64,000 bases of DNA from Pedobacter mendelii (GCF_014635725.1 NZ_BMDJ01000003.1:429565-493564), one strand, 5' to 3'. Counted from the first letter of the stretch, positions 36,903 to 46,294 are shown. Translations and numbers: made by a program. The notes: generated from the letters alone by a model not told the origin.

Positions 36903-38390
36903 ATGCTCAAATACCATTTTTTTAAACTTATAGCTTTATTTATATTTTTATCAAGCTCAGCTATAGCTCAAAAAGCATATAAAATCAATGAAATTCCAGA
37001 CCCAAAAAACAATGGTGGTGGTTGGGTAAGTAATCCTGATGGAATTTTAACTGACATAGATGTTTCTAATATCAATAGCAGTATTTCTAATCTCGAAACC
37101 AAAACCAACGTTCAGGTTGCTGTTGTTATCGTAAATGATTTTGAGCAGGATAAAGAGGATTTTGATTTTGCTTACGAACTTTTTAACACCTGGGGAATAG
37201 GACAGAAAACAAGTAACAACGGATTACTGTTATTTATTGCTAAAGACAGAAGAAAATTTCGCTTTATTACCGGAACAGGAGTTGAAGGCGTTTTACCAGA
37301 TGTTAAGCTGAAACACATCGCTGAACAGAATTTAGCACCTGCCTTCAGGGCAAATGACTTTGGTACAGGAATCATCAATACGATTAACGCCATTGGCATT
37401 ATTGTTTTAAACCCCGAAAATAAATCTGAAATCAATCAATTTTTCACCCAACAAGAAAGCAATAACAACTTAGAAAAATTTTGGCTCCCCTTGGTTGTTG
37501 TTATCTTGAGCTTCTTCGCAGTTTTTAAATTGGTTAATAATCAAGAAAAAAAAGTTACAAAGCCAAAGGCCAGTGGCAATACCAAATTTGAAAAAACCCT
37601 TAACAATGGCTGTGCTGGTTTTTTCATTTTCATTTTTATCAGCATATTTTTACTTATATTTTTTAATGGATTTGATTTATTTAAGAAAATAGAATTAGTT
37701 TATATTCCAATCATTTTATATTGCTTATTAGCCATTGGCTTATTCTTTCGCTATTTATTTTATATAGCCACTTTAAGAAATGCACACAACGATGATGAAA
37801 ATTTCTTTCAAGCGGTAACATCATTTAATAAAAAGAACTTTTGGCTAATTGTCTTTTCTCCTTTGATTTTATTCGTACTAGTTTCTTATCTATTTAAAAG
37901 AGCAAAAAATATTGACAGATTCAAACCTATCCTAGACAGTAAAAACCGAGAAATGACTCGTGTTGATAGAGACGTAAATGTGGAGGGGAAACCTTTTTTG
38001 AGCGAAGGACAACGAGCCGAGGAAGTGGCAAAAGCTTACGATTATGATATTTGGCTAAGTGTAGACCAAAAAGAAAATATAATTAAACAGTGGCCTGCTG
38101 AAGAATATAATGATTATATCGAATGCCCAAAATGCGGTTTCAGAACTTACAAATTAAACAAACAAATTACCGTTACTGCAGCAACTTACAGTCATGATGG
38201 AAAGGCAAAACTGATAAATGAATGCAGTTGCTGCAAAAAAGTTGAATTTATAAAATGGATTACGTTAGCCATGCTGGTTGAATCTAAATCCTCCTCAAGT
38301 TCATCTTCTTCTGGCAGCAGTTCGTCATCTTCATCGAGCAGTTGGGGTGGCGGCCGCAGTAGTGGCGGTGGTACTGGTGGAAGTTGGTAA
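36903..38390 (+). CDS. TPM-domain protein with zinc ribbon and Ser/Gly tail
   Basis: The 495-residue protein has a signal peptide (cleavage after S-S-A-I-A-Q). A TPM domain follows (residues 30-175, with N-G-L-L-L-F-I-A-K-D-R-R-K-F-R-F-I-T-G-T-G). Membrane segments lie near residues 195-215 and then 245-330. A zinc ribbon-like pair, CPKCG and CSCC, lies near residues 410-445. The tail is a Ser run ending in WGGGRSSGGGTGGSW. It resembles YgcG/TPM proteins, where the domain acts as a phosphatase or a membrane-protein assembly factor; the role here is unknown. Confidence 0.85.
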   Translation: MLKYHFFKLIALFIFLSSSAIAQKAYKINEIPDPKNNGGGWVSNPDGILTDIDVSNINSSISNLETKTNVQVAVVIVNDFEQDKEDFDFAYELFNTWGIGQKTSNNGLLLFIAKDRRKFRFITGTGVEGVLPDVKLKHIAEQNLAPAFRANDFGTGIINTINAIGIIVLNPENKSEINQFFTQQESNNNLEKFWLPLVVVILSFFAVFKLVNNQEKKVTKPKASGNTKFEKTLNNGCAGFFIFIFISIFLLIFFNGFDLFKKIELVYIPIILYCLLAIGLFFRYLFYIATLRNAHNDDENFFQAVTSFNKKNFWLIVFSPLILFVLVSYLFKRAKNIDRFKPILDSKNREMTRVDRDVNVEGKPFLSEGQRAEEVAKAYDYDIWLSVDQKENIIKQWPAEEYNDYIECPKCGFRTYKLNKQITVTAATYSHDGKAKLINECSCCKKVEFIKWITLAMLVESKSSSSSSSSGSSSSSSSSSWGGGRSSGGGTGGSW

Positions 38391-38428
38391 GATATATGGA
38401 ATTGATGATTTTTTTGCATCTTAAATAC

Positions 38429-39169
38429 ATGAAAAGATTTTCAATTTTATTGATGTTATCACTGATATCTTCCAAATTATTTGCCTGCTTGTGCGATTCA
38501 GAAAATATCACAACCAATTTTTATCAAGCCGATTTCGTAGCAATCGCAGAGATTATAAAAACAAATACAAACGAAAAAGGCAAAGATTTTTATGCTGTGG
38601 ATATTAGCATTAAAGAACTTTATAAAGGAATTTCATTAAAATCAATTAATATCGGAGGTTTTAACGGTGTGCAACAGTGGAGTTCTTGCGATATGAAACT
38701 CATTCCTAGAAGTAAATGGCTCGTTTTCGGTTATAAAGATAATGACGGAAAATTTTCTTCTGGTTATTGCAGCATGCAAAGAGCTGACGATTATAATTTT
38801 ATAGAGCGAAAATTTTCTTTTATCCTAATTACATTAAAAAAGAATTCCAATAATTTTGGAGAAAAAATACCACATAATCTGCCTTATCTAAATTACGAGA
38901 ATTATAAAACATATAGTAGTGAAAAAACTGGAAAATATTGCCTTTTTTCAGTTAATCTGGATTCTAACTTGAATATTGAGAAAATTATTTTCTATACAGA
39001 TGATACTGCAACTGCAAAAAAACGACTGGAAAATGAACTCAGAAAAATCTCTTTCAAAGATTATGTGTATAAAAACAATTTAAATACAGCACATGGATTC
39101 TTTTACATTTTTGAAGTTTACCCTTACACGCCAATTGCGGAACCAGATCTCAGATTACGCGGGTTATAA
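38429..39169 (+). CDS. Exported protein with N-terminal C-x-C, TIMP/netrin-like
   Basis: ATG 38429 gives a 246-residue protein with a signal peptide ending at L-F-A, so that the mature chain starts C-L-C-D-S. The pattern C-x-C, then A-D-F-V-A-I-A-E-I, K-E-L-Y-K-G-I and a later cysteine (SSGYCSM) resembles the TIMP/netrin-like OB fold of many bacterial exported proteins. The frame opens upstream at 38384 but would overlap the TPM stop codon and lose the signal peptide. Domain call is tentative. Confidence 0.65.
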   Translation: MKRFSILLMLSLISSKLFACLCDSENITTNFYQADFVAIAEIIKTNTNEKGKDFYAVDISIKELYKGISLKSINIGGFNGVQQWSSCDMKLIPRSKWLVFGYKDNDGKFSSGYCSMQRADDYNFIERKFSFILITLKKNSNNFGEKIPHNLPYLNYENYKTYSSEKTGKYCLFSVNLDSNLNIEKIIFYTDDTATAKKRLENELRKISFKDYVYKNNLNTAHGFFYIFEVYPYTPIAEPDLRLRGL

Positions 39170-39296
39170 TCTACAATATTTAGGATATTAACTTAGTGTA
39201 TTTAAAAGTATTTCCTAATTTTGAAACTCTTAGCACGATGTTTGCACCAAGCGTCGTTGAAATTTGTATAAAATCGCCTGAAGAAATCCAAAAATT

Positions 39297-40283
39297 ATGT
39301 TTAAAATTTTCTTTCTACTAATTGCGCTGTCTATATGCTCAAACCACCTAATTGCTCAAGATACTTACCATGTTACAGCAGATAAATTAAGAGTTAGAGA
39401 AACCAGCGACCCTAAAAGTAAGGTTATCAGCAATATTTCGCAAAATGAAAATATTATAGTTTTAGATACAGGTAATGCTAAGTTTTTTAAAGTAAAATTA
39501 AAAAATGGCGAAGGCTGGGTAAGCAAAGATTATTTGCAAAAAATTGTACAACTCGCAACTCCACAAGCAAATAACACAGCATCAAATACAACACAACAAA
39601 ATACAAATACAGTTCCAGAAGCAGCTGTTATATATCGTGTAACTACCGATAACTTACGAGTTAGGGCAAAGGCCGACTCTAGAAGTAAAGTAATTGGCTA
39701 CCTTCCCGAAAATGAAAATGTAGCAGTTATTGATTCTACAAATACTAGTTATTTTAAAATAAAAGTAACCAATGGTGAAGGTTGGGTGAGCAAAGAATTC
39801 TTAGTTAGGGTTTCGCCTGTTAAAAAAACCAACTTATCAGAAGCTAAAGTTACGGCTTCAGTACCTCAACAACCTCAAGATTACAATAGTATTATCTTTT
39901 TTGCCATTGTTGCTTTAATATTATTTACCATCTTGTATTTCTCAATTAAATACGCCGGCGGAAATAAATTTTTTATCGCTTTTTCTGTAATTGTAATATT
40001 AGTAATCGGTTACTTCTGCTTTATTACTTTTATCCAGCCGAAAGTAGTTTTAGGCACCTTTACTAGCAATGAAGATATCCAGTATAAGAATTTTAACTTT
40101 AAATCGAAAGATTCGGTAACAGTTACCGATACCTATAAGGACTCTGTTTTTACCTCAAAGTATGTTATTGAAGGGGAAATGATTAAACTTTATGATCAGC
40201 AAAATACCATTATGCTTTTAATTAGAGATGGAAACACTTTAGTTGGTGAAGGGTTTACCAGAGGAACGTTTACGAGGAAGTAG
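39297..40283 (+). CDS. Exported protein with two SH3b domains and two membrane helices
   Basis: The 328-residue protein has a signal peptide (S-N-H-L-I-A-Q), then two bacterial SH3 domains at about residues 24-82 and 110-170. Each has a L-R-V-R motif and ends in N-G-E-G-W-V-S-K, so they are recent duplicates. They are joined by an Asn/Thr/Gln linker. Two hydrophobic helices follow near residues 198-240, then a periplasmic or cytosolic tail of about 75 residues ending G-E-G-F-T-R-G-T-F-T-R-K. SH3b domains often bind peptidoglycan. The tail is not recognised. Confidence 0.8.
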   Translation: MFKIFFLLIALSICSNHLIAQDTYHVTADKLRVRETSDPKSKVISNISQNENIIVLDTGNAKFFKVKLKNGEGWVSKDYLQKIVQLATPQANNTASNTTQQNTNTVPEAAVIYRVTTDNLRVRAKADSRSKVIGYLPENENVAVIDSTNTSYFKIKVTNGEGWVSKEFLVRVSPVKKTNLSEAKVTASVPQQPQDYNSIIFFAIVALILFTILYFSIKYAGGNKFFIAFSVIVILVIGYFCFITFIQPKVVLGTFTSNEDIQYKNFNFKSKDSVTVTDTYKDSVFTSKYVIEGEMIKLYDQQNTIMLLIRDGNTLVGEGFTRGTFTRK

Positions 40284-40312
40284 TATTTTAGAACAGAAGT
40301 TTTAGTTAATAA

Positions 40313-40420
40313 ACCCGATAAAGCGGAATAGCCGAAACCGTTTTTTTTTATCGGGTGAGGACTATAAGCGAAAGCGGGGTGGCTGTTTCCGAAGAATTAC
40401 TGAATGCTAATTTTCAAGAT
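40313..40420. repeat. REP-like hairpin element, diverged copy 2
   Basis: ACCCGATAAA (40313-40322) pairs with TTTATCGGGT (40347-40356). The right flank ACTATAAGCGAAAGCGGGG, then CCGAA and TTTTCAAGA, resembles copies 1 and 3. The loop is longer than in those copies. Confidence 0.45.
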
Positions 40421-40600
40421 ATAAAAATTGGCTATATGTGTTCAATTTTAAGCCTTGAGCTTATTCTTTTTTCTTTAATCTTTACTTAATCCACCGCACA
40501 ATCTTGACACTTGATACTAAATACTTGATACTCTTTTTCTAATCCATTAAAAATCAGCAACATTTATTAAAAAAATCTTTTCTATTAATTAAAAATTTTT

Positions 40601-40608
40601 TACCTTTG
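40601..40608 (+). promoter_or_regulatory. Promoter -7 box of rpsA
   Basis: TACCTTTG matches the consensus exactly. Predicted start is near 40612, about 34 bases before the ATG. The leader contains AAGGAG at 40629-40634, one of the few clear ribosome binding sites here. Confidence 0.6.
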
Positions 40609-40645
40609 CAGTCCCTAAATAGGGGAAAAAGGAGATAATTAATTA

Positions 40646-42580
40646 ATGGCTAAAAAACAAGTAGCAGAAAAAGAATTAGCAGCTAAAACAGCTGAGCTTC
40701 AGGGAGAAGGCGGACGCCTGACTGAAAAAGAAACTATCGAATCGGAAGCTGATTCAGTTTCGATCGAATCGATCAAATCATCATTAGCAACACCAACCGA
40801 AGATTTCGATTGGGATGCAGATGAAAAAGTTTTCGGTAATTACAATGAAGCAGACCGTAAAAAGTTTGAAGATATGTATGCTGGAACATTCAATCAGATT
40901 ACTAAAGGTGAAATCATTAGCGGTGTAGTTGTTTCAATTAACAACAAAGACGTAGTATTAAACGTTGGTTTTAAATCAGATGGTTTAGTTTCTACTTCAG
41001 AATTCCGTGATACACCAGATTTAAAAATCGGTGATTCAGTTGACGTTTTCGTTGAAGCACCAGAAGATGCCAACGGTCAGTTGATCCTTTCTCGCAAAAG
41101 AGCTAAAACCCAAAGATCATGGGAAGCAATTAACGAGGCTCTTGAAAATGATAGAATCATCAACGGTTTCGTTAAGAGCCGTACTAAAGGTGGTTTAATT
41201 GTTGATATCATGGGCGTTGAAGCTTTCTTACCAGGATCTCAAATTGATATCAAACCTATCCGCGATTACGATGTGTACGTGGGTAAAACAATGGAATTTA
41301 AAGTTGTTAAAATTAACCATGAGTTTAAAAACGTAGTTGTTTCTCATAAAGTGTTAATTGAAGACGATTTAGAAAGTCAAAAAGTAGAAATCGTTTCTAA
41401 ATTAGAAAAAGGACAAGTATTAGAAGGTACTGTTAAAAACATTACAGATTTCGGTGTATTCATCGATTTAGGTGGTGTAGATGGTTTACTTCACATTACT
41501 GATATTTCTTGGGGCCGCATAGAGCATCCAAAAGAAGTATTATCATTAGATGAAAAAATCAACGTTGTTGTTTTAGATTTCGATGATGAGAAAAAACGTA
41601 TAGCTTTAGGTTTAAAACAATTAACTCCTCACCCATGGGAAAATTTAGATGCTAACTTAGCTGTTGGTTCTAAAGTAAAAGGAAAAATCGTAACTGTTGC
41701 AGATTATGGTGCTTTCTTAGAAATCATCCCTGGTGTTGAAGGTTTAATCCACGTTTCTGAAATGAGCTGGTCGCAAAACTTAAGAAATCCACAAGAATTC
41801 TTAAAAGTTGGTGATGAGATCGAAGCTGAAGTTTTAACTTTAGATAGAGACGAACGCAAAATGAGCTTAGGTATTAAACAATTATCTAACGACCCATGGC
41901 AAGAAGTTGCTGCTAAATTCCCAGTTGGAAGCAAGCACACAGCTACAGTTAAAAACATGACTAACTTCGGCGTTTTTGTTGAAATCGAAGAAGGAATTGA
42001 TGGTCTAATCCACATTTCTGATTTATCATGGTCTAAAAAAGTAAACCACCCTAACGAATTCACTAAAGTTGGTGATGTATTAGACGTTGTTGTTTTAGAA
42101 CTTGATGTTGATAACCGCAAATTAAGCTTAGGTCATAAACAACTGGAAGAAAATCCTTGGGATACTTTCGAAACTATCTTTACTTTAGATTCTGTTCACC
42201 AAGGTACTGTTGTTAAAGTAACTGATAAAGGTGCTGTTATTGCTTTACCTTACGGTGTAGAAGGTTTCGTACCAACTAAACACATGGTTAAAGAAGACGG
42301 TACTTCGGTTAAAGCTGAAGAAACTAACGACTTCAAAATTATCGAGTTTAACAAAGAGGCTAAACGCATCGTTGTTTCTCACGCTCGCATTTGGGAAGAA
42401 GTTAAAGCTGAAGCTGTAGCTGAAGAAAGAAATGCTAAAAAGAAAGAAGCGAAAGCATCTATCACAGCAGTTAAAAAAGTTAAAGATTCTGTAGAGAAAT
42501 CTACTTTAGGAGACTTAGACGTATTGGCTCAATTGAAATCGCAATTAGAAGGCGAAGAAAGCAAAGCTAAAAAAGGCTAG
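40646..42580 (+). CDS. rpsA: 30S ribosomal protein S1
   Basis: The 644-residue protein carries six S1 RNA-binding repeats. The last four are the most regular, each with a G-V-F-I-D or G-A-F-L-E type strand and an H-I-T-D-I-S-W or H-V-S-E-M-S-W motif. The acidic N-terminal region of about 75 residues and the Lys/Glu-rich tail are extensions compared with the E. coli protein (557 residues). It has a Shine-Dalgarno-like AAGGAG although S1-dependent initiation dominates in this phylum. A perfect terminator follows. Confidence 0.97.
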   Translation: MAKKQVAEKELAAKTAELQGEGGRLTEKETIESEADSVSIESIKSSLATPTEDFDWDADEKVFGNYNEADRKKFEDMYAGTFNQITKGEIISGVVVSINNKDVVLNVGFKSDGLVSTSEFRDTPDLKIGDSVDVFVEAPEDANGQLILSRKRAKTQRSWEAINEALENDRIINGFVKSRTKGGLIVDIMGVEAFLPGSQIDIKPIRDYDVYVGKTMEFKVVKINHEFKNVVVSHKVLIEDDLESQKVEIVSKLEKGQVLEGTVKNITDFGVFIDLGGVDGLLHITDISWGRIEHPKEVLSLDEKINVVVLDFDDEKKRIALGLKQLTPHPWENLDANLAVGSKVKGKIVTVADYGAFLEIIPGVEGLIHVSEMSWSQNLRNPQEFLKVGDEIEAEVLTLDRDERKMSLGIKQLSNDPWQEVAAKFPVGSKHTATVKNMTNFGVFVEIEEGIDGLIHISDLSWSKKVNHPNEFTKVGDVLDVVVLELDVDNRKLSLGHKQLEENPWDTFETIFTLDSVHQGTVVKVTDKGAVIALPYGVEGFVPTKHMVKEDGTSVKAEETNDFKIIEFNKEAKRIVVSHARIWEEVKAEAVAEERNAKKKEAKASITAVKKVKDSVEKSTLGDLDVLAQLKSQLEGEESKAKKG

Positions 42581-42600
42581 TTTTTTTAACTATAAATTTT

Positions 42601-42636
42601 AAAAGCTCCCGATAAAAATCGGGAGCTTTTTTTTTA
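42601..42636. terminator. Intrinsic terminator of rpsA, bidirectional
   Basis: AAAAGCTCCCGAT pairs perfectly with ATCGGGAGCTTTT around an AAAA loop and is followed by a T-run. It lies between the convergent rpsA and glycosyltransferase genes. Confidence 0.95.
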
Positions 42637-42647
42637 TACTATTATTT

Positions 42648-43367
42648 CTATAGTCTACCTAAAATTAGTTTTAAATAGAAAAAAGGTATGTACAATGGAT
42701 TATACTTCAACAAATGTTGCTTAGTTGCATTATGAAGGTTTTGACCTAAATTTACCGTAGTTGTTTTATTCTTACCATCAGAATGAAATATTCCAAGTGT
42801 AGCATCGATTTTGACAATATTAAATTTTTGGTAGGCTTTAAGAAGAAACCAAATATCCATAGAATAATGGTCATGAATGTGAAACTCCCCTATTTGCTTT
42901 TGAACTTTGCGCTTGTAAAAATAACTGACGGGATTATTTGGGAACAAGTTTAGCCAATATTGTAATGCGTCTTTATACTTTACTGATGGCTTTCTTAACA
43001 AGTTTTCAGTAGGGCTTTTAAAAATCAAATTTCCAACTACCATATCTGCATATCTATTATTCTGAAATGCCAATATTATATTATCGAACGCATTAGGTAA
43101 AAATTCATCATCAGCGTTCAAATAAACAATAATATCTCCCGAGCTCATTTTAAATGCTTTATTCATAGCATCTGACTGCCCATAGTCCTTTTCTGAAATA
43201 AATTTTAAGTGCGAATACTCTTTAATAATAGATAGCGTATTGTCTTTTGAATCACCATCAATAATGATATGCTCAAAGTTTTTGTAATTTTGGATCAGCA
43301 CACTATCAATTGCTCTTTTTAAGTATTTTCCAGAATTAAAAGATGGCGTTAAAACGCTAATTTGCAT
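42648..43367 (-). CDS. Family 2 glycosyltransferase
   Basis: ATG at 43365-43367 gives a 239-residue protein beginning M-Q-I-S-V-L-T-P-S-F-N-S, the standard GT2 start; an ATG 16 codons upstream gives a non-homologous extension. The GT-A fold motifs HIIIDGDSKDNT, EKDYGQSDAMNKA and YLNADDEF (metal-binding Asp pair) are present. It is of the WcaA/colanic-acid type, transferring a sugar from a nucleotide-sugar to an unknown acceptor. It stands alone, outside any polysaccharide cluster. Confidence 0.9.
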   Translation of the reverse strand: MQISVLTPSFNSGKYLKRAIDSVLIQNYKNFEHIIIDGDSKDNTLSIIKEYSHLKFISEKDYGQSDAMNKAFKMSSGDIIVYLNADDEFLPNAFDNIILAFQNNRYADMVVGNLIFKSPTENLLRKPSVKYKDALQYWLNLFPNNPVSYFYKRKVQKQIGEFHIHDHYSMDIWFLLKAYQKFNIVKIDATLGIFHSDGKNKTTTVNLGQNLHNATKQHLLKYNPLYIPFFYLKLILGRL

Positions 43368-43459
43368 ATCAGATAGGGGATAGATTGTACTAAAATACGC
43401 CAAACATCGATCCAAAACTAAAGTTTTAGCTATGTACTTTTATAGAAAAGGTTTTTCCT

Positions 43460-43467
43460 TATTTTTG
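43460..43467 (+). promoter_or_regulatory. Promoter -7 box of the hexosaminidase gene
   Basis: TATTTTTG matches TAnnTTTG. Predicted start near 43471, which supports ATG 43486 over the upstream in-frame ATG at 43432. Confidence 0.5.
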
Positions 43468-43485
43468 AACAGAAACTGCCCTATT

Positions 43486-45081
43486 ATGAAAAACTTTATC
43501 TTTTTGTTTTTAACAACTATATTTTTCAAACTTTCAGCACAAGAAATAAATATTATACCGCAGCCAGTTTATGTAAAAGCAGATGTAAATAAAAATTCAT
43601 TCACAATAGATGAAAAGACTCAAATTGTTGTTGTTGATTCATCGTTAGTTAATTCTGCAAATTTTTTAAACGATTATTTTCAAAGATATTATAATCTTAA
43701 ACTAAAGATAACCAACTTAACTCCGTCGCAAAATTACATTAGCTTAATTTTAAATACGCGAGTTAGTGAATTTGAGGATGCTTATATTTTAAACACTTTG
43801 GATAGTGAAATATCTATTTCAGGCACTTCAAAACCAGGAGTTTTTTATGGCGTACAGTCGCTCATTCAATTGCTCCCAACCTCAAGTACAAATTCTCTAA
43901 CTATTCCATCAGTCAACATTGTAGACCATCCCCGCTTCGATTACCGTGGAATGCATCTTGACGTTAGTCGCCATTTTTTTGATGTGGAATTTGTAAAACA
44001 ATACATTGATTATTTAGCACTCCATAAAATGAACTATTTTCATTGGCACTTAACTGATGATCATGGCTGGAGAATAGAAATTAAAAAATATCCAAAATTA
44101 ACTGAAATTGGTGCTTGGCGAAACGGAAGTATTATCGGTTTATACCCTGGAATCGGAAATGATAGCATACGTTATGGTGGATTTTATACCCAAGAGCAAA
44201 TTAAAGATGTAATTGATTATGCCTTAAAGCGCTACATTACCATCATCCCAGAAATTGAAATGCCTGCGCATAATCTGGCGGTTTTGGCATCTTATCCAGA
44301 ACTTGGTACAGAGCCAAACAAGAAATACGAAGTTGCACAAACCTGGGGTATTTTTAATAAATTTAATAACGTACTCCAACCAAAGGATACTACTTTTAAG
44401 TTTTTAGAAAACGTATTAATAGAGGTAATGGATTTATTTCCGTCTCAATACATTCATATTGGTGGAGATGAAGCCGCAAAAACATGGTGGAAACAATCAG
44501 ATGTTTCGCAACAAATTATGAAAGCCAATGACTTAAAAACAGAAAGCGAATTGCAAAGTTATTTCATCCGCAGGATGGAAAAATTTGTGAACAGCAAAGG
44601 CAAAACCATTATTGGCTGGAATGAAATTTTACAAGGAGGTTTAGCACCAAACGCAGTAGTGATGAGTTGGCAAGGCGATAAGGGTGGAATTGAAGCTGCT
44701 AAACAAAATCATAAAGCCATAATGACCCCCGAAATGAAAATGTATTTTAATCATGCTCAATTCTCAAAAGAAGATAGCCTAACAGCTAATAAATTTTCGC
44801 CTTTAATTGATGTATACAATTACGAACCAATTTCTACAGAACTAAATGCAGAACAAGCAAAATATATTTGGGGTGCACAAGGTTGTTTATGGAGTGAATA
44901 CATTACAAATCCTGCAAAAGCAGAATATATGCTATTTCCCAGACTCGATGCTTTGAGCGAAGTTTTATGGAGTCCTAAAGATAAACGGAATTATCCTGAT
45001 TTTCTGAAACGTTTAAAAACACAATTTAAACGATACGATTTAATGGGCATCACTTATTCTAAAAAATATCTGGAGAATTAA
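43486..45081 (+). CDS. Exported beta-N-acetylhexosaminidase, GH20
   Basis: The product from ATG 43486 has 531 residues, with a signal peptide ending F-K-L-S-A-Q. An N-terminal GH20b-like domain (I-I-P-Q-P-V) precedes the TIM barrel: DYRGMHLDVSRHF, NYFHWHLTDDHGWRIEI, then HIGGDEAAKTWW with the catalytic Asp-Glu pair, GWNEIL and VMSWQG, and W-G-A-Q-G-C-L-W-S-E-Y. It removes terminal GlcNAc or GalNAc by substrate-assisted catalysis. Substrate may be chitin, glycan or peptidoglycan fragments. Its stop overlaps the convergent DCC gene by four bases. Confidence 0.93.
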   Translation: MKNFIFLFLTTIFFKLSAQEINIIPQPVYVKADVNKNSFTIDEKTQIVVVDSSLVNSANFLNDYFQRYYNLKLKITNLTPSQNYISLILNTRVSEFEDAYILNTLDSEISISGTSKPGVFYGVQSLIQLLPTSSTNSLTIPSVNIVDHPRFDYRGMHLDVSRHFFDVEFVKQYIDYLALHKMNYFHWHLTDDHGWRIEIKKYPKLTEIGAWRNGSIIGLYPGIGNDSIRYGGFYTQEQIKDVIDYALKRYITIIPEIEMPAHNLAVLASYPELGTEPNKKYEVAQTWGIFNKFNNVLQPKDTTFKFLENVLIEVMDLFPSQYIHIGGDEAAKTWWKQSDVSQQIMKANDLKTESELQSYFIRRMEKFVNSKGKTIIGWNEILQGGLAPNAVVMSWQGDKGGIEAAKQNHKAIMTPEMKMYFNHAQFSKEDSLTANKFSPLIDVYNYEPISTELNAEQAKYIWGAQGCLWSEYITNPAKAEYMLFPRLDALSEVLWSPKDKRNYPDFLKRLKTQFKRYDLMGITYSKKYLEN

Positions 45082-45479
45082 TTGTAAAATTTGCTCTTTA
45101 ATTCAGGTGTAGGTATCCAACAACTTTCTTGCCTTCCCCACCATTTGTACCTATTTTTTGCTATTATATCGTAAACCCAATCACGAATAAATTTAGGAAC
45201 AATTATAAATGCATAAAGTATTGGTAGCAATCCGCTTAGTTCTTTAGCAACTCTTAATGCTGCAGATGATTTGGTATAAAGTTTTTCATTTTCAACCAAT
45301 AAAATCGAATTCATTTTTTCGATATCAACGTTAAACTTTGGCAAAATCGTTTTGGCATATTCGCCTTGCAAAGCTGTAAATTTGAAAACATTTTTCTTAT
45401 CGTGTTCAATAGTAAATTGAACCGAGGCATTACACAAATTACAAACGCCATCAAAAAAAATAACAGGTTGGGTTTTCAT
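45078..45479 (-). CDS. DCC-family (DUF393) thiol-disulfide oxidoreductase-like protein
   Basis: The 133-residue protein starts with VIFFDGVCNLCNASVQF, the D-x-x-C-x-x-C motif that names the DCC family, and has a thioredoxin-like fold. Y-T-K-S-S-A-A-L-R-V and the final W-G-R-Q-E-S-C are typical too. Activity is predicted from the family, not proved. Confidence 0.9.
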   Translation of the reverse strand: MKTQPVIFFDGVCNLCNASVQFTIEHDKKNVFKFTALQGEYAKTILPKFNVDIEKMNSILLVENEKLYTKSSAALRVAKELSGLLPILYAFIIVPKFIRDWVYDIIAKNRYKWWGRQESCWIPTPELKSKFYN

Positions 45480-45534
45480 TTCGAAGATAAATTTAAGCTT
45501 TTATATTGAGTAAATTAAACCTGATGAAAACGAC

Positions 45535-45612
45535 AGCCCCCGATTTTCTCGGGGCTATAGTGATCAGCAGGGCTGCACTACCCGATTGTGGCCGAACCCT
45601 GCTTTTCAAAAA
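45535..45612. repeat. REP-like hairpin element, copy 3
   Basis: AGCCCCCGA (45535-45543) pairs with TCGGGGCT (45549-45556), with the same unpaired extra C as copy 1. The flank CTATAGTGATCAGCAGGGC is followed by CCGAACCCTGCTTTTCAAA, which itself pairs AGCAGGG with CCCTGCT. Confidence 0.7.
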
Positions 45613-45718
45613 AATAAGATTAAAATGAGTACAATTAATTTAAGAATTGGAACAGAACCATTTAGCAGCGTAAAGCAAAACAATCGAATTTCAACTTTCT
45701 TACCTTAAAACATTTTTA

Positions 45719-45726
45719 TATATTTG
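45719..45726 (+). promoter_or_regulatory. Promoter -7 box of pyrR-pyrB
   Basis: TATATTTG matches exactly. It overlaps an in-frame TTG at 45724, ruling that codon out as a start and supporting ATG 45742 with a leader of about 12 bases. Confidence 0.55.
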
Positions 45727-45741
45727 CCCAATCCTTCTTCA

Positions 45742-46287
45742 ATGCAAAAGAAAATAATTTTTGACGGACAAAAAATTCAGATAACAATTAAGCGACTTTG
45801 CCGTCAATTAATTGAAAACCACGACGATTTCGAAAATACTGTTTTAATTGGTATCCAGCCAAGGGGAATTTTCTTAGCAGATAGGGTTCAAACAGAACTT
45901 CAAAATATCCTAAAAAACAAGAAAATTTTAAAGGGAAATCTTGATATAACTTTCTTTAGAGATGATTTTCGCCGTAAAGACGGCTTGGTTACTGCCAGTA
46001 GTAACTCAATTGATTTTATTATCGAAGGTAAAAAAGTAATCCTTATTGATGATGTACTTTGGACAGGAAGAACCATAAGGGCAGCGCTTGATGCTCTGTT
46101 AGCTTATGGCCGACCAGAGAAAGTTGAACTTTTAGTATTGATAGATAGAAGGTTTAGTAGACATTTACCTATTGAAGCTGATTATATTGGTCATCAGGTA
46201 GATAGCTTAAACTCTCAGCATGTAAAAGTAAGCTGGGCTGATGAAGGTGCAGAAGACAAAGTGATTTTATTATCCGAAAAACAATAA
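45742..46287 (+). CDS. pyrR: PyrR, pyr regulator / uracil phosphoribosyltransferase
   Basis: The 181-residue protein is a type I phosphoribosyltransferase. The PRPP loop is VILIDDVLWTGRTIRAAL. GIQPRGIFLADR, R-D-D-F-R-R-K-D and LVLIDRRFSRHLPIEADYIG are PyrR motifs. In Gram-positives PyrR binds pyr mRNA for attenuation; here the leader before pyrR is only about 12 bases, so attenuation at this site is unlikely. It lies seven bases upstream of pyrB. Confidence 0.93.
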   Translation: MQKKIIFDGQKIQITIKRLCRQLIENHDDFENTVLIGIQPRGIFLADRVQTELQNILKNKKILKGNLDITFFRDDFRRKDGLVTASSNSIDFIIEGKKVILIDDVLWTGRTIRAALDALLAYGRPEKVELLVLIDRRFSRHLPIEADYIGHQVDSLNSQHVKVSWADEGAEDKVILLSEKQ

Positions 46288-46294
46288 ATAAAAA

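Larger units (their letters stand above)
40284..40645. other. rpsA upstream region with REP-like element and promoter
   Basis: This 362-bp region holds a diverged REP-like hairpin (40313-40420), then AT-rich sequence and the rpsA promoter. No gene is visible. Confidence 0.6.

Noticed and set aside
38192..38517. Minus-strand Pro/Glu- and His-rich frames over the TPM tail
   Set aside because: They are produced by the Ser/Gly-coding repeat on the plus strand.
45742..45780. pyr attenuator controlled by PyrR in front of pyrR
   Set aside because: The predicted leader is only about 12 bases and no hairpin lies before or between pyrR and pyrB.
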